Assembly (NCBI GenBank): GCA_020638975.1
Contig: JACKHN010000014.1
Location: forward strand, 62,001-126,000
From: Planctomycetaceae bacterium
GTDB lineage: Bacteria; Planctomycetota; Planctomycetia; Pirellulales; Pirellulaceae
Length of the DNA: 64,000 nt
Direction: 5' to 3'
Shown here: positions 51,644 through 61,396 of the stretch, one piece after another
How the letters are laid out: every line of letters begins with the position of its first letter
Numbering within the stretch: the first letter of the stretch is position 1
The notes under the pieces: generated by a model
Seen by the model: only the letters and a program-made list of their open reading frames with translations
What the model was told of the DNA's origin: nothing
Databases searched by the model: none
Translations under genes and position numbers: made by a program

Positions 51644-53209
51644 ATGATCATCAACTTGTGCCTTGCGACTGATTTGAAATCTCGATTGCTTGCCATTTTT
51701 CTCGCCCCGATCGTCGGAATCGCGTTACTTACCAACAGTTCATTCGCGGCAGACCGTCCGAACGTCATCGTCGTCATGGCCGACGACTTGGGAATCGGCG
51801 ATGTCTCGCCGACGAATCCAGACGGTAAGATCCGGACGCCGCATCTTCAACAGATGGCGAGTGAAGGTCTTACGTTTCTCGACGCTCATACCCCGAGTTC
51901 CGTTTGCACACCAACGCGTTATGGCTTGTTGACTGGGCGTTACAATTGGCGATCGCGACTGGCCAGCGGAGTACTGAGCGGTACGAGCGAGCACCTGATT
52001 CCGGCGGATCGACCGACACTGGGACATCTGATGCGGGGGGCTGGCTATCACACAGCGATGATCGGTAAGTGGCATTTGGGCTGGGATTGGCACAAGACGG
52101 GTAAGGGCATCGACTTTGCGCAACCGGTGAAAAATGGTCCCGATATCAACGGCTTCGACCAGTATTACGGTCACTGCGGTTCGCTCGACATGCCTCCCTA
52201 CGTATGGGTCGACACGGGGCGCGTCACTGCACAGCCAGATCGTGAGGAAGGTGTCACGAAGACCGAAAACCGATATGGTTGGTATCGCAAGGGCCCGATT
52301 GGTTCCGACTTTCATATTGATGACGTACTACCACATTTGTTCGACAAGTCGATGGCACATGTCAAGGCTCGCTCAGCCGATGCCAAAGCAGGCAAGCCCT
52401 TCTTCTTGTACTTGCCACTACCCGCTCCACACACGCCGATTGTCCCAGTCCCGCCGTTCAAGGGCGCCAGCGGGATGAATCCCTACGCGGACTTCGTGAT
52501 GCAAGTCGATCACCACATGGGACAACTGCTGGCGACGCTAAAAGAAACCGGTCTCGACGAGAATACTCTGGTGATCTTTACCAGCGACAACGGCTGCTCG
52601 CCGGAAGGCAACTTTGAACTACTGAAACAGCACGGCCACGACCCAAGCGCCGGCTATCGAGGCCACAAAGCCGACATCTATGAGGGCGGGCACCGCGTAC
52701 CCTTTATCGCACGTTGGCCAGGACATATCGAAGCCGGACGAAAGACCAGGGCGCTGACCTGTTTGACCGATGTTTACTCAACTCTGGAAGCAATCACCGG
52801 GCAACCGCGTCAATTGTTGGGCGGGGAAGATGGCTTCAGTCTGCTGCCTGTGTTCAACGGCGATGACACTTCCGGTCGCGACACGCTGATCAGCCACTCC
52901 ATCGGCGGATCATTCGCGATCCGGCAAGGTGCGTGGAAGCTTTGCCTGTCTGCTGGCAGCGGTGGTTGGAGCGCGCCTCGTGAGCCCGAAGCCAAAAAAC
53001 AGGGCCTCCCACCCATGCAATTGTTCGATCTCGACAGCGATCCCGGCGAGACGAAGAATCTCGTGGACGCCGAGCCAGAGCAGGTGAAAGCATTGCTCCG
53101 ACTACTGGACCAACAAGTCAACAATGGTCGTTGCACACCAGGTCAAGCCGTTTCCAACGATCGAAACGTAACATTCCTACCCGCTGGCGTAGAGATCCCC
53201 GCACCGTAA
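51644..53209 (+). CDS. secreted arylsulfatase
   Basis: 521 residues. Signal peptide to about residue 36 (VGIALLTNSSFAADRP). Metal site RPNVIVVMADDLGIGDVS. Formylglycine site CTPTRYGLLTGRYNWR with Cys88. IGKWHLGW and FTSDNGCSPEGNFELLKQHGHDPSAGYRGHKADIYEGGHRVPFIARWPG are the arylsulfatase A/N-acetylgalactosamine-6-sulfatase-like pattern. A pair of hairpin elements lies in the 350 bases upstream. Confidence 0.95.
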   Translation: MIINLCLATDLKSRLLAIFLAPIVGIALLTNSSFAADRPNVIVVMADDLGIGDVSPTNPDGKIRTPHLQQMASEGLTFLDAHTPSSVCTPTRYGLLTGRYNWRSRLASGVLSGTSEHLIPADRPTLGHLMRGAGYHTAMIGKWHLGWDWHKTGKGIDFAQPVKNGPDINGFDQYYGHCGSLDMPPYVWVDTGRVTAQPDREEGVTKTENRYGWYRKGPIGSDFHIDDVLPHLFDKSMAHVKARSADAKAGKPFFLYLPLPAPHTPIVPVPPFKGASGMNPYADFVMQVDHHMGQLLATLKETGLDENTLVIFTSDNGCSPEGNFELLKQHGHDPSAGYRGHKADIYEGGHRVPFIARWPGHIEAGRKTRALTCLTDVYSTLEAITGQPRQLLGGEDGFSLLPVFNGDDTSGRDTLISHSIGGSFAIRQGAWKLCLSAGSGGWSAPREPEAKKQGLPPMQLFDLDSDPGETKNLVDAEPEQVKALLRLLDQQVNNGRCTPGQAVSNDRNVTFLPAGVEIPAP

Positions 53210-53243
53210 CACAGTCGTGGCGACGTCGAAGGGATCGAGGCTG

Positions 53244-53280
53244 TTGGTGCGAGCGTCCACTTAACCTGGACCCGCACCAA
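53244..53280 (+). terminator. hairpin after arylsulfatase
   Basis: TTGGTGCG...GTCCA and TGGAC.CGCACCAA form a stem with a 7-base loop, 35 bases after the stop. It lacks a T run on the plus strand, so the terminator call is tentative. Confidence 0.4.
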
Positions 53281-53384
53281 TTTAAAAAAGGGGCTGCCGG
53301 GAATGGCAACTTTGTTATCTTCGCGTCTCAGCGCAAGACTTAGCGACTTCCTCGACTTCTTTAGCTTCCACGATCGGTTGGAAG

Positions 53385-54833
53385 CTAGATTTGTGGAACG
53401 ACGTACTTGCCACGGTACGCGCGTTGGAGAAATGCGTTGCCGAGATCGGCATGTTCGCCAACAAAGCGTTCCGACTTCGGATCGTGTGTCAGAATCGGAC
53501 TGGAAACAAGCTGGCTCGTCGTCACATCAAATGGAGCAAGTTGCCGTTCCATTTCTTCGATGAGCAACGGCCAAGCGTCCAGAGAAGATGCGGACGAAAG
53601 CTGGTCTCGATCGTAAGCCGCACCGGCGTGGAAGCCGATGTTGGCCAGATTGCACCAGCCGGTGCTGTGATGTCCCATTTCGACGGGCGCATTGAGCGAT
53701 CCGGCATCGCGACTTTGCACGGCGTCGACGAAGTTCTGAACATGCAGCGGAACGATGTCCCCGCCTTTGAACGCGCGGATCGTTTTGCCATCGAGATCAA
53801 CGGCTCGTCCCTGTTGACGCTGGCCCAGATAGTATCCGCCTTCACACACGATCACATAGCCGCTGCTGGAGCCGTCGATCGGCTTTCCGGCGCGAGCCGA
53901 CCAGCCACCTTTTTGGCCTGGACCTTTGGGCAGATTGCTGAGCGCGATCAGCGTTGGGAAAGAATCGGTCTCGAACAAAGCGTAATGCACGTTCGGCGAA
54001 TTCGCTGCGTCATTCCACGCGACGCGACCGCCGGCAGCCACAATCCGGCTCGGCGTAGTCACCTTGTCTTGATAGGCGACATTCCGCACATCATCCAGGA
54101 TATGAACGCCCCAATTCCCCATCTCACCGCTGCCCGTATTGAAATCCCAATGCCAATCGTAGTGCAACTTGTCGCGATAGATTGGTTGATTCGCCGCCGG
54201 GCCGACCCACAGATCGAAATCGATCGTCGATGGGATCTCCAGCGGACTAGTTCGTTTACCAACCGCTTCGCGTGGGCCGAGTCGATTGGCTTGCACGTAT
54301 TGGATCTTGCCCAACGCTTGCTCTTCGTGCAGAAAACGCTTGGCCTCGGCCTGCATCGGATCGCTTCGCTGTTGCGTTCCAATCTGAACGATGCGATCAC
54401 TCTTTGCCGCCGCGTTAACGACTTGACGACCTTCCCATTGCGTATGCGACAGCGGCTTTTCGACGTACACATCTTTGCCGGCTTCCAGTGCCCAGATCGT
54501 CGCTAGGCAGTGCCAGTGGTTACACGTCGCGATTACGACAGCGTCGATGTTCGGGTCATCGAACACTTTCCGTAAGTCGACATGAGCCGCCGCTGAATAC
54601 TTGGCTGCCATTGCTTCGCTGAGCGTCCGGTCAGGATCAGCAAACGCAACAAGCCGACATCCGCGAGCTTTCGAAAACGCATCGGCGAGTTGCCCCCCGC
54701 GCCATCCGGCACCAAGAATCGCCACTCGGACTTCTTCGTTGGCGGCCCAAGATGGTCGTGCGATCGCAGTCGCAGTGATTCCGACGGCGGAGCTTATCAG
54801 GAACGAGCGGCGAGTATTCGCAGTGCCACGCAT
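53385..54833 (-). CDS. Tat-exported Gfo/Idh/MocA family oxidoreductase
   Basis: 482 residues. Tat signal NTRRSFLISSAVGITATAIA. The Rossmann nucleotide site is VRVAILGAGWRGGQLADAFSKA with the acidic residue in LVAFADPD. The family EKP motif is VYVEKPLSHTQWEG near residue 120. The C-terminal substrate domain runs to about 420 (DFDLWVGPAANQPIYRDKLHYDWHWDFNTGSGEMGNWGVHILDDVR). Probably oxidises or epimerises a sugar using tightly bound NAD(P) in the periplasm. Convergent with the arylsulfatase, consistent with polysaccharide breakdown. Confidence 0.93.
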   Translation of the reverse strand: MRGTANTRRSFLISSAVGITATAIARPSWAANEEVRVAILGAGWRGGQLADAFSKARGCRLVAFADPDRTLSEAMAAKYSAAAHVDLRKVFDDPNIDAVVIATCNHWHCLATIWALEAGKDVYVEKPLSHTQWEGRQVVNAAAKSDRIVQIGTQQRSDPMQAEAKRFLHEEQALGKIQYVQANRLGPREAVGKRTSPLEIPSTIDFDLWVGPAANQPIYRDKLHYDWHWDFNTGSGEMGNWGVHILDDVRNVAYQDKVTTPSRIVAAGGRVAWNDAANSPNVHYALFETDSFPTLIALSNLPKGPGQKGGWSARAGKPIDGSSSGYVIVCEGGYYLGQRQQGRAVDLDGKTIRAFKGGDIVPLHVQNFVDAVQSRDAGSLNAPVEMGHHSTGWCNLANIGFHAGAAYDRDQLSSASSLDAWPLLIEEMERQLAPFDVTTSQLVSSPILTHDPKSERFVGEHADLGNAFLQRAYRGKYVVPQI

Positions 54834-55022
54834 GTCTTTTCCCTTTCAGAAATGTGCAAGTGGAAGACTTGATTGTGTTTCAAGAATACCGCTTTCGCCA
54901 GTGGTTTCCAACGGCAAGCTGCTCGACGTACTGATTTCGGCAAGCTGCCCAGGTACGATAAACCCCACGAAGTTATCGGGATGGGAGACGTGGGCGCGAG
55001 CCTGCTAGTTCAAGCAGTTCGC

Positions 55023-55202
55023 TACACCGAACTCGGCAAACCACTATCGGAAAAGCCCGTTGGTAGCGATCGTGATAGACGGGGCACGCTGCTCGGTTCA
55101 CCAATTTTGTTCGCGCCATGCGGTGATAGTGACGTGTGGATGAGCGAATTGTTCCCGCATCTATCTCGGTACGCTAACCAGATCTTGGTACGTCACACGC
55201 GA
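55023..55202 (+). pseudogene. remnant of a DUF1501 gene
   Basis: In the frame open from 54873, residues 51–110 read YTELGKPLSEKPV, then TLLGSPILFAPCGDSDVWMS and ELFPHLSRYANQILVRHTR. This parallels the DUF1501 block (LLGSPFKFxxHGxSGxWVSELFPHLxxxxDDxCxVRS), and also KFKRHGQSGLELSELLPHLA of the intact gene at 45054. Flanking sequence from 54834 and to 55364 shows no other part of the family, so this is a short decayed fragment. Confidence 0.65.
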
Positions 55203-55364
55203 CTTGCTGACGTACGGAGGCAGGGCCGCAGCGGGCACCGACCGAAGGTCAGTCGGGAGGCATTGTTTGCGAAACCGACTGCCCAGAGTTCCGTTGGTTT
55301 CGGCGGGAACCTCGAACTACAATAGAGCCGGTGACATCAACGACTACTTCGTGGGGACTCGGCC

Positions 55365-55982
55365 ATGCGACGCGAAATACTTGCATTCCTTTTGGCAGCA
55401 ACCGCTCTGGGCGTCGATTGTCCGGCGATCGCCGTTGACGCGGAACCTGTCGCCACTGGTCGGCAAATTGAGCAGGCAGAACTCGAGGAACTTGGCTACG
55501 CCGTGCATCGCGTTGACCTGTATCGCGACAACGTTTACCAGTACGAAGCGCAGGTCGAGCGTCTTGCGGAAGCCGCCGTCTCGATGGAAGGCGGCACCGT
55601 CGAGATGCTGCTGACTGTTCGGCGAGTGACCCCAGGCGAAGTCCTTTGCGAACCGTCGGACGCAGGGCGAACTCGAATGATTTTGAAGCATGCTACGCCG
55701 CCACTCTTCGGCAATCTGGGCACTGTGTGGTACTGTGCTCAGCCTTCGGCCGATTACTGGAATATGCTCGCGAAGCCAGTTGGATTGCGCATTGGTGACG
55801 AGATCACACTCGACATGGCCAAGGAATTGCGGCGGCGCGACGTGTTGCGAGTAACGGGACGCGTTGAATCAATGCCGATCAGAATGACCGGGGCCTTCCA
55901 GCCACGGGTGGCTGCGGTTGTCGTTGATTGGACGGTCGTCGAGGTAATTGTTGATCCGAACTTCGAGAAGTTTCGCTACTAG
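55365..55982 (+). CDS. secreted hypothetical protein
   Basis: 205 residues. Signal peptide MRREILAFLLAATALGVDCPAIA. The mature part is beta-rich, with VEMLLTVRRVTPGEVLCEPSDAGR and RRDVLRVTGRVESMPIRMTG, suggesting a small exported beta domain. No family recognised. It lies in a short plus-strand island between the DUF1501 remnant and a convergent SDR gene. Confidence 0.65.
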   Translation: MRREILAFLLAATALGVDCPAIAVDAEPVATGRQIEQAELEELGYAVHRVDLYRDNVYQYEAQVERLAEAAVSMEGGTVEMLLTVRRVTPGEVLCEPSDAGRTRMILKHATPPLFGNLGTVWYCAQPSADYWNMLAKPVGLRIGDEITLDMAKELRRRDVLRVTGRVESMPIRMTGAFQPRVAAVVVDWTVVEVIVDPNFEKFRY

Positions 55983-56004
55983 CTCGCGACGACTTGACAG
56001 TGAG

Positions 56005-56814
56005 TTAAAATTGATCCGGCTTCATTCGTTTCAGGAGGTTGCGAGGAAAATGACCTTGCGACCAACCTCCGTCGACGGTCACATTGGTACCGGTCATATA
56101 ACTGGCGTCTTCACTTGAAAGCATAGCGATCACACGGGCAATCTCGGCTGGTTCGCCCCAACGCCCCAAAGGGATCTCGCTTGTACTCCACTCGCGCAAC
56201 TGATCCTCTACTGATTGGCCATCGCCGCTCGGATAGTCACCACTCAGTTCGGTATCGATTGCACCGGGGCTGATGGCCAGGACGCGAATTCCGCTGCGAC
56301 CGTAGAGTGTAGCGAGTTCGTAAGTCAGCGAATCGATGCCGCCTTTCACAGCTGGGTAGGCTGCTGCCACTCCACCGCCGCGGCGTGACATGATGCTGCA
56401 CACATTGATAATGACGCCTGAGCCTTGCGGTTCCATCACCTCGGCGGCCCAGCGAGCCAGAAAAGCGGGTGTCGTCAGGCAAATCCGCAGCGTGCGTTCC
56501 CACGACTCGACCGAAATCTCTCGCATCGTTTTGATTTCACGCCATGCGGCGTTGTTAACGAGCACGTCGAGGCGTCCGAAATGTTGAGCGACTTGTTGCA
56601 GCGAAGCTTGAGCGGCTTCCAACGAGTTGAGGTCACACAACTCGGCGAGACACTCCGCTCCCAGTTCGGTCGCGTCGCGTGAGGTTGCCTGCAACTCGTC
56701 CGACAACACATCCAGCAGCCCGAGGTTGTAACCGCGTCGTGCAAACTCAAGTGCTGTCGCGCGACCGATGCCTCGAGCGGCGCCCGTGATCAGAGCGACT
56801 GGTTTGGCAGACAT
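56005..56814 (-). CDS. short-chain dehydrogenase/reductase (SDR)
   Basis: 269 residues from ATG 56814. Cofactor motif TGAARGIGRATALEFARRG, then NNAAW, the catalytic Ser region INVCSIMSRRGGGVAAAYPAVKG (YxxxK) and PGAIDTELSGDYPSG. C terminus SYMTGTNVTVDGGWSQG is typical of classical SDRs. An Asp after strand 2 (GLLDVLSDEL) favours NAD. Substrate unknown. Starts 22 bases after the aspartoacylase-like gene; probably one operon. Confidence 0.92.
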   Translation of the reverse strand: MSAKPVALITGAARGIGRATALEFARRGYNLGLLDVLSDELQATSRDATELGAECLAELCDLNSLEAAQASLQQVAQHFGRLDVLVNNAAWREIKTMREISVESWERTLRICLTTPAFLARWAAEVMEPQGSGVIINVCSIMSRRGGGVAAAYPAVKGGIDSLTYELATLYGRSGIRVLAISPGAIDTELSGDYPSGDGQSVEDQLREWSTSEIPLGRWGEPAEIARVIAMLSSEDASYMTGTNVTVDGGWSQGHFPRNLLKRMKPDQF

Positions 56815-56836
56815 CAATATGACTCGCAGTTAGATT

Positions 56837-57727
56837 TCAGACGTCTTCCAGAACTACCGCCAACGTGTCGCCGGCATGAACGCGCGAGAATGTTCGCAGC
56901 ACGATGACCGTACCGCTTTCTTGCGACAACGCGGGGATCACGTTGTCGCCAAGGATGTCGGTCACGGTCCCCAGCGGTTCGCCAGCCTTGACGTCACCGC
57001 CAAGTTGCACGCTCGGCTCAAAAAAGCCCGTGATGGGCGACGGGTTGCGGATCTGCATGTGACCGGCACTCTCGCGGAAGTCGTCGACGGTTCGTTCCAC
57101 GCGTGACGCGGGCCGCTCGCGATCGAGCATGTCGAGTTCAGCCATCACGTTCAAACATCCTTCCACGTAAGCGTCGATCCCCGCAGGATCACAAAGCCCA
57201 CGGCCTAGATACTCGGCATAGATCGCCGGAACACCGGCATCGCGAGCCACGGACAAAGTTCTGCCTTCCAGACGATAGTCCGTGCCCCAAACCAGCGGCA
57301 AGTTGAATGCATGAGCCATGCGGCGCTGTGTCTCGCGGACAGCTTCGTCGGGAACGAGTTTATAACCCGTCAAAGGCAAGACACTCATGGTCGTCCCGCC
57401 GGTATGCAGATCGATGAAGTAATCGGCTGTGCGGATGAGTTGGCTGATCGCGTGCGCGGTTTGTTCCGTAACCGACCCGTCGGGCCTACCTGGGCATGTT
57501 CGCGCGAGGTCGCGTTCATCTTCGGCAGTCCGAGCGCCGCGCAGGAACGCAGCTTCGTTAACAACGGGAACCAACGTCAGTCGACCACGAAGTTGAACCG
57601 GATCGACTTCTCGCATCAATCTGCGAATGGCCGCCATCGGCTCGAACTCGTCGCCATGCACGCCGCCTGTGATAAGCAAGTGCGGACCGTCGGTTGTGCC
57701 GATGATTTGTCGAGAGTGGATTTCCAT
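56837..57727 (-). CDS. succinylglutamate desuccinylase/aspartoacylase family metallo-hydrolase
   Basis: 296 residues from ATG 57727; a TTG at 57763 would add 12 residues. Zinc ligands: ITGGVHGDEFEPMAAIRRL (HxxE) and FIDLHTGGTTM (second His). The C-terminal 80 residues form a beta-barrel-like lid (GFFEPSVQLGGDVKAGEPLGTVTDI) that resembles a biotinyl-like hammerhead. Family members deacylate N-acyl amino acids or related amides, or (as DoeB) N-acetyl-diaminobutyrate. It sits 40 bases after the MMPL gene. Confidence 0.9.
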   Translation of the reverse strand: MEIHSRQIIGTTDGPHLLITGGVHGDEFEPMAAIRRLMREVDPVQLRGRLTLVPVVNEAAFLRGARTAEDERDLARTCPGRPDGSVTEQTAHAISQLIRTADYFIDLHTGGTTMSVLPLTGYKLVPDEAVRETQRRMAHAFNLPLVWGTDYRLEGRTLSVARDAGVPAIYAEYLGRGLCDPAGIDAYVEGCLNVMAELDMLDRERPASRVERTVDDFRESAGHMQIRNPSPITGFFEPSVQLGGDVKAGEPLGTVTDILGDNVIPALSQESGTVIVLRTFSRVHAGDTLAVVLEDV

Positions 57728-57766
57728 CGACGCCAGTAGAGTCGCAACTCGCGTGGCAATCAAGTG

Positions 57767-60700
57767 CTAGTGTCGCGGCCAACGATGTTCTGGATCGGAA
57801 CGGACGACGTCACCACTTTTCCGACGCGTGGCCGAGTGTCGGGTCTCGCCTCCCTCGACGAGCGACGCATTTTCGCCGGCACCTTGCGCAGGTGCATCGA
57901 CCGAAGCAATCACTATTTCCGTCTCAGTTTTTTTTTCAGGTGCGGGCTCGTCGGCAGCAACCATGAAGAATCGGCCCAAAGGACCAGCGAGCAACGCCGG
58001 CAAGAGAATCAGATCGCCCGCCAAGGCCGCGACGAGTAACGTTACCATCATCACGCCGAAACGCTGCGTCGGCGTGAAAGTGCTTAAAGCGAATACCGCT
58101 AAACCAAGTCCGCCGATCAGCGTTGTCTGTGTCATCGCAGTCGCAACGCGACGATAGGATTCGAGGATTGCCTCGTTGCGTGTCATTCCGTCGCGCAGGC
58201 CAATGCGGAACCATGTTAAAAAGTGGATGGTATCGTCGACGGCGACTCCCATGGCGACACTGGCACACATCATCGTGCCAATATCGATTTTCATCCCAAG
58301 GTGCCCCATCGCGCCAAAGATCAGCACCACTGGGAAGACGTTTGGCACCATCGCTGTCATGCCAGCCGTGACATTGAGCGTGTTGAAAGGACTGATACGA
58401 CGCCGCCAATCCCGCAACAAAACCATCATCACCGCGGCGATCATCACGAAGGCCAATCCGATGCTCTCGACAAGGCTGTTCAACAATGTCCGTTGGGCCT
58501 TGTAGACGACGGGCACAACGCCGGTGTAGACCACTTGGATTGGGGCATCCCGCTCGGCGGCAGTCAGTGATTTGCCAAGTTCAAACTTATGATCACGAGC
58601 ATCGATGAACAGTTTCGAGTTCGCCGCAATCGCATCGACGTCGTAGCCCGGATCGTCCTTCAGCAGCACGACGCAGTCGGCCCACGCGCCAACCAGCTTG
58701 TCGAGCGGAGGCAATCCTTCAGGATGCGGAATGCTCGGGTCGACTGCTCCCGTTGCACAGCGAACTTCTTTCACGAGATCGCGAAGTGTCTCGCCGAAGA
58801 TTCGTGTCTGGTCAATTTCGTGTACTTGCGTCGAGGCGTCTGCCGATGTGGCTTGCGCGATATCCGCTGTGACGTCGGGAGCTGCGCCGAGTGGAAAGCC
58901 GAGAAAGAGGATCTTCTTGCCGGCGAACCCGCCTGCGGCACTTGCCGAAAGCTCGCGCAGGATCTTATCGCGGAATTGATATGCCGTAATTACCGGTTCG
59001 ACAGCGACTTTCTGCTCATGGACAAAGACGCCGTAGTCGACATCGTTCAAGGCTCCCAACCGCTCGCTAATTCGCCACAATTCATTGCGTGTATCCGTGC
59101 GTACGTAATCGGTTGGTAACGCCCCAAACTGTCGTTCCAGTTGGCTGTTGAAAGCGCCACGCGTTGAAAAGTCGGTTACGGCGGGAAGGTCTGAGACGAA
59201 CGTAGCCGCTGACATCCCTTTGCCGATCACGTCTCGACCCGACTCACCGAATTCGCGTTCGCAAACCTTTTGAATGCGGTCTACCAGCTGCATGCGTTCG
59301 AGTACGGTCAATTGAAAGGAAGCCTCGTCGTAGGCTTTGGGGTTCTTCTCCGAAATCGCTTTCAACTTTTCCAGGGATGGCCGGATTACTTCTGGCTTGA
59401 CACTTACCACCAACTCCATCGGAACTAGTTTGCCGAGATTACCCTCAAGCCAGTGGTAGTCGCTGATAATCTTTGAATCGGCGTCGAACAGCTTGAGGAG
59501 TTGGACTTCGGTCTTGATCTTGTTCAGGCCTAAACCGACTCCGATCATCAAGGCCACACACCCAACGGTAACGATCCAATGGTTGCCGATGATCCAACGT
59601 CCGGTCGCCAACCACATGTTTTCGATGGCCTTCGTAACGCCAGCTTCTTCGCTTTGCCGCTTCTTCGAGATGAAAGGCCAAATCGTGAGAGCTGCCGGCA
59701 AGTAGCAGAACAGCAGGCTCAGCGTGGCCATTACACCGAGTGCCGAAAAGAGGCCAAACTTTTTGATGGGCATCAAGTTGCTAGAGTAAAGGGAGATCAA
59801 TCCCAATGCGGTCGTAAACGCGGCGAGCGTGCAAGGGCCCCAGGCGTGGCTGAGTGCTCGCTCGGCGGCACCATCAACGCCTTCTTCTTCGACGGCCTCG
59901 CGATAGTAGTTCACGATATGAACCGCGCCCGACAACCCGAGTACGTAGACTAACGCTGGCATCGACATCAGCACGGCGTCGACCGAAGACAGATGTGCCA
60001 TTCCGGGAATGCTTCCGGACCAGAACACAATCGCCAAGCTGGCAACGGCGGCGACTCCACCAACGAAGAAAACCATGATCGTCACTTTGATGCTGCGGAA
60101 GCAAAGCAACGAGAGCGTGATCCCAATGACAGCCGAGAAACCGACAAGTCGCACGAGGGTGATCGTTCCCTCCTCATCGATCGCGACGTTGTCGACGGGC
60201 GGTCCGCCCATCTTCAATTCATCCGCACTGATGCCACATTCGTTGATCGCAAGGTCGAGCACTCTGCCGCGAGGTTTACCCAGAATCGGTCGACCGATCA
60301 CACGAGCTAAGTCTCGCTTTCCCGCGTCGCTCATCGTGACGATGAAACAAGTCTGACGTGGTGGCGGATCGACTCGCAATTTCGTAAAGAGCACATCCCA
60401 ATGGGCGGTTTGCTGGTCGGACGAGGCATTGACGAGTTTTTCGCGATCGCCGCCGTACTCGTTTTCGATGAGTCGATCGACGAATGTCTCGAATCTTTCT
60501 TTCCAATCGGTAGGCAAAGCGGCTAGCGTGGCAGTTGGCAGAGCGGTTTGGAAGTCATGCACTTCCCAGCTGAATCCCTGTTGAATGGCGGGCCCGAACA
60601 AGGTGCCGGTCAGACGCTCATAGGCCGTTTGTCGTGCCACACGGGGCTTGTCCTCGTCGGCGACATCCGTCGTGCGAGGCCATAACGGACCATTTTCAAA

Positions 60701-61396
60701 GACCAATTCCTCCATCATTTGAGGACCGCTACGGATCGTCTTGAAGAACCTCGCGGTGATCTTTCGTGGATCGGCATGGTACGGATTAGGAATGCCGGGA
60801 ACCGATTCACCGACGGTCGCGATCAGTTTCCCGGTTGCGATTTCGCCTCCCGTTCGCTTCTTAATCGAGCGAATTGTGAAGTCGCCCAGATTTGCATCGC
60901 CATCCCACTCGTAAAGCTCGCCGGCTGGCGTGAGGTAGTACCATTGGCCACCATGACCTTGCAGCCACTTCTCGCCGAGCCCGCCCCAGTTCTCGTGGTA
61001 ATCGCCGGTCGAAAACAGTCCGAGTCGGTCGCCCATTTGGCGAGTTCGTTCGTGCGTTAGTTCTTCGGGCGTGAACGCAGCGATCTGTTCCTCCGTCGGC
61101 GCGATTTCGCCTTCGATCTTCTTGCTGAACAGTTGGTATCGCTGGTCGACCTCCGTGCATCCGGGCCAAGTCACGAGAATGAATCGTTCGCCAATGAAGT
61201 GTTTCCCGAACCACTCCAAATCCTTGGTCTCAGGAAAATCGCTCGGCAACCAATCCTTGATGTTGTTCTCAAGGTGCTGGGTCGCCATTCGGGCGCCGCG
61301 CAAAGCGAAAGGCACAAGAAAGAAAATACAGCATAGTACGACGACGGCCCGGTTGCCGAAGAATCCTACGCGTCGGTCGAAGAACCTGAATGCCAT
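57767..61396 (-). CDS. large MMPL/RND family exporter
   Basis: 1209 residues. N-terminal helix near 15–35, then a periplasmic domain of about 380 residues (to about 410). First six-helix bundle at about 415–600 includes LSGAVHIVNYYREAVEEEGVDGAAERAL. Second periplasmic domain to about 930. Second bundle at about 950–1150 contains MGVAVDDTIHFLTWFRIGLRDGMTRNEAI, the MMPL/RND consensus with proton-relay Asp pair. The C-terminal tail is acidic and soluble. No periplasmic adaptor gene is adjacent; such planctomycete MMPLs may move lipids or hydrophobic compounds. Confidence 0.92.
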   Translation of the reverse strand: MAFRFFDRRVGFFGNRAVVVLCCIFFLVPFALRGARMATQHLENNIKDWLPSDFPETKDLEWFGKHFIGERFILVTWPGCTEVDQRYQLFSKKIEGEIAPTEEQIAAFTPEELTHERTRQMGDRLGLFSTGDYHENWGGLGEKWLQGHGGQWYYLTPAGELYEWDGDANLGDFTIRSIKKRTGGEIATGKLIATVGESVPGIPNPYHADPRKITARFFKTIRSGPQMMEELVFENGPLWPRTTDVADEDKPRVARQTAYERLTGTLFGPAIQQGFSWEVHDFQTALPTATLAALPTDWKERFETFVDRLIENEYGGDREKLVNASSDQQTAHWDVLFTKLRVDPPPRQTCFIVTMSDAGKRDLARVIGRPILGKPRGRVLDLAINECGISADELKMGGPPVDNVAIDEEGTITLVRLVGFSAVIGITLSLLCFRSIKVTIMVFFVGGVAAVASLAIVFWSGSIPGMAHLSSVDAVLMSMPALVYVLGLSGAVHIVNYYREAVEEEGVDGAAERALSHAWGPCTLAAFTTALGLISLYSSNLMPIKKFGLFSALGVMATLSLLFCYLPAALTIWPFISKKRQSEEAGVTKAIENMWLATGRWIIGNHWIVTVGCVALMIGVGLGLNKIKTEVQLLKLFDADSKIISDYHWLEGNLGKLVPMELVVSVKPEVIRPSLEKLKAISEKNPKAYDEASFQLTVLERMQLVDRIQKVCEREFGESGRDVIGKGMSAATFVSDLPAVTDFSTRGAFNSQLERQFGALPTDYVRTDTRNELWRISERLGALNDVDYGVFVHEQKVAVEPVITAYQFRDKILRELSASAAGGFAGKKILFLGFPLGAAPDVTADIAQATSADASTQVHEIDQTRIFGETLRDLVKEVRCATGAVDPSIPHPEGLPPLDKLVGAWADCVVLLKDDPGYDVDAIAANSKLFIDARDHKFELGKSLTAAERDAPIQVVYTGVVPVVYKAQRTLLNSLVESIGLAFVMIAAVMMVLLRDWRRRISPFNTLNVTAGMTAMVPNVFPVVLIFGAMGHLGMKIDIGTMMCASVAMGVAVDDTIHFLTWFRIGLRDGMTRNEAILESYRRVATAMTQTTLIGGLGLAVFALSTFTPTQRFGVMMVTLLVAALAGDLILLPALLAGPLGRFFMVAADEPAPEKKTETEIVIASVDAPAQGAGENASLVEGGETRHSATRRKSGDVVRSDPEHRWPRH

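Noticed and set aside
53391..54506. 371-codon plus-strand open frame
   Set aside because: It lies wholly opposite the Gfo/Idh/MocA gene, has no recognisable motifs and arises from the high-GC antisense of a well-supported gene.
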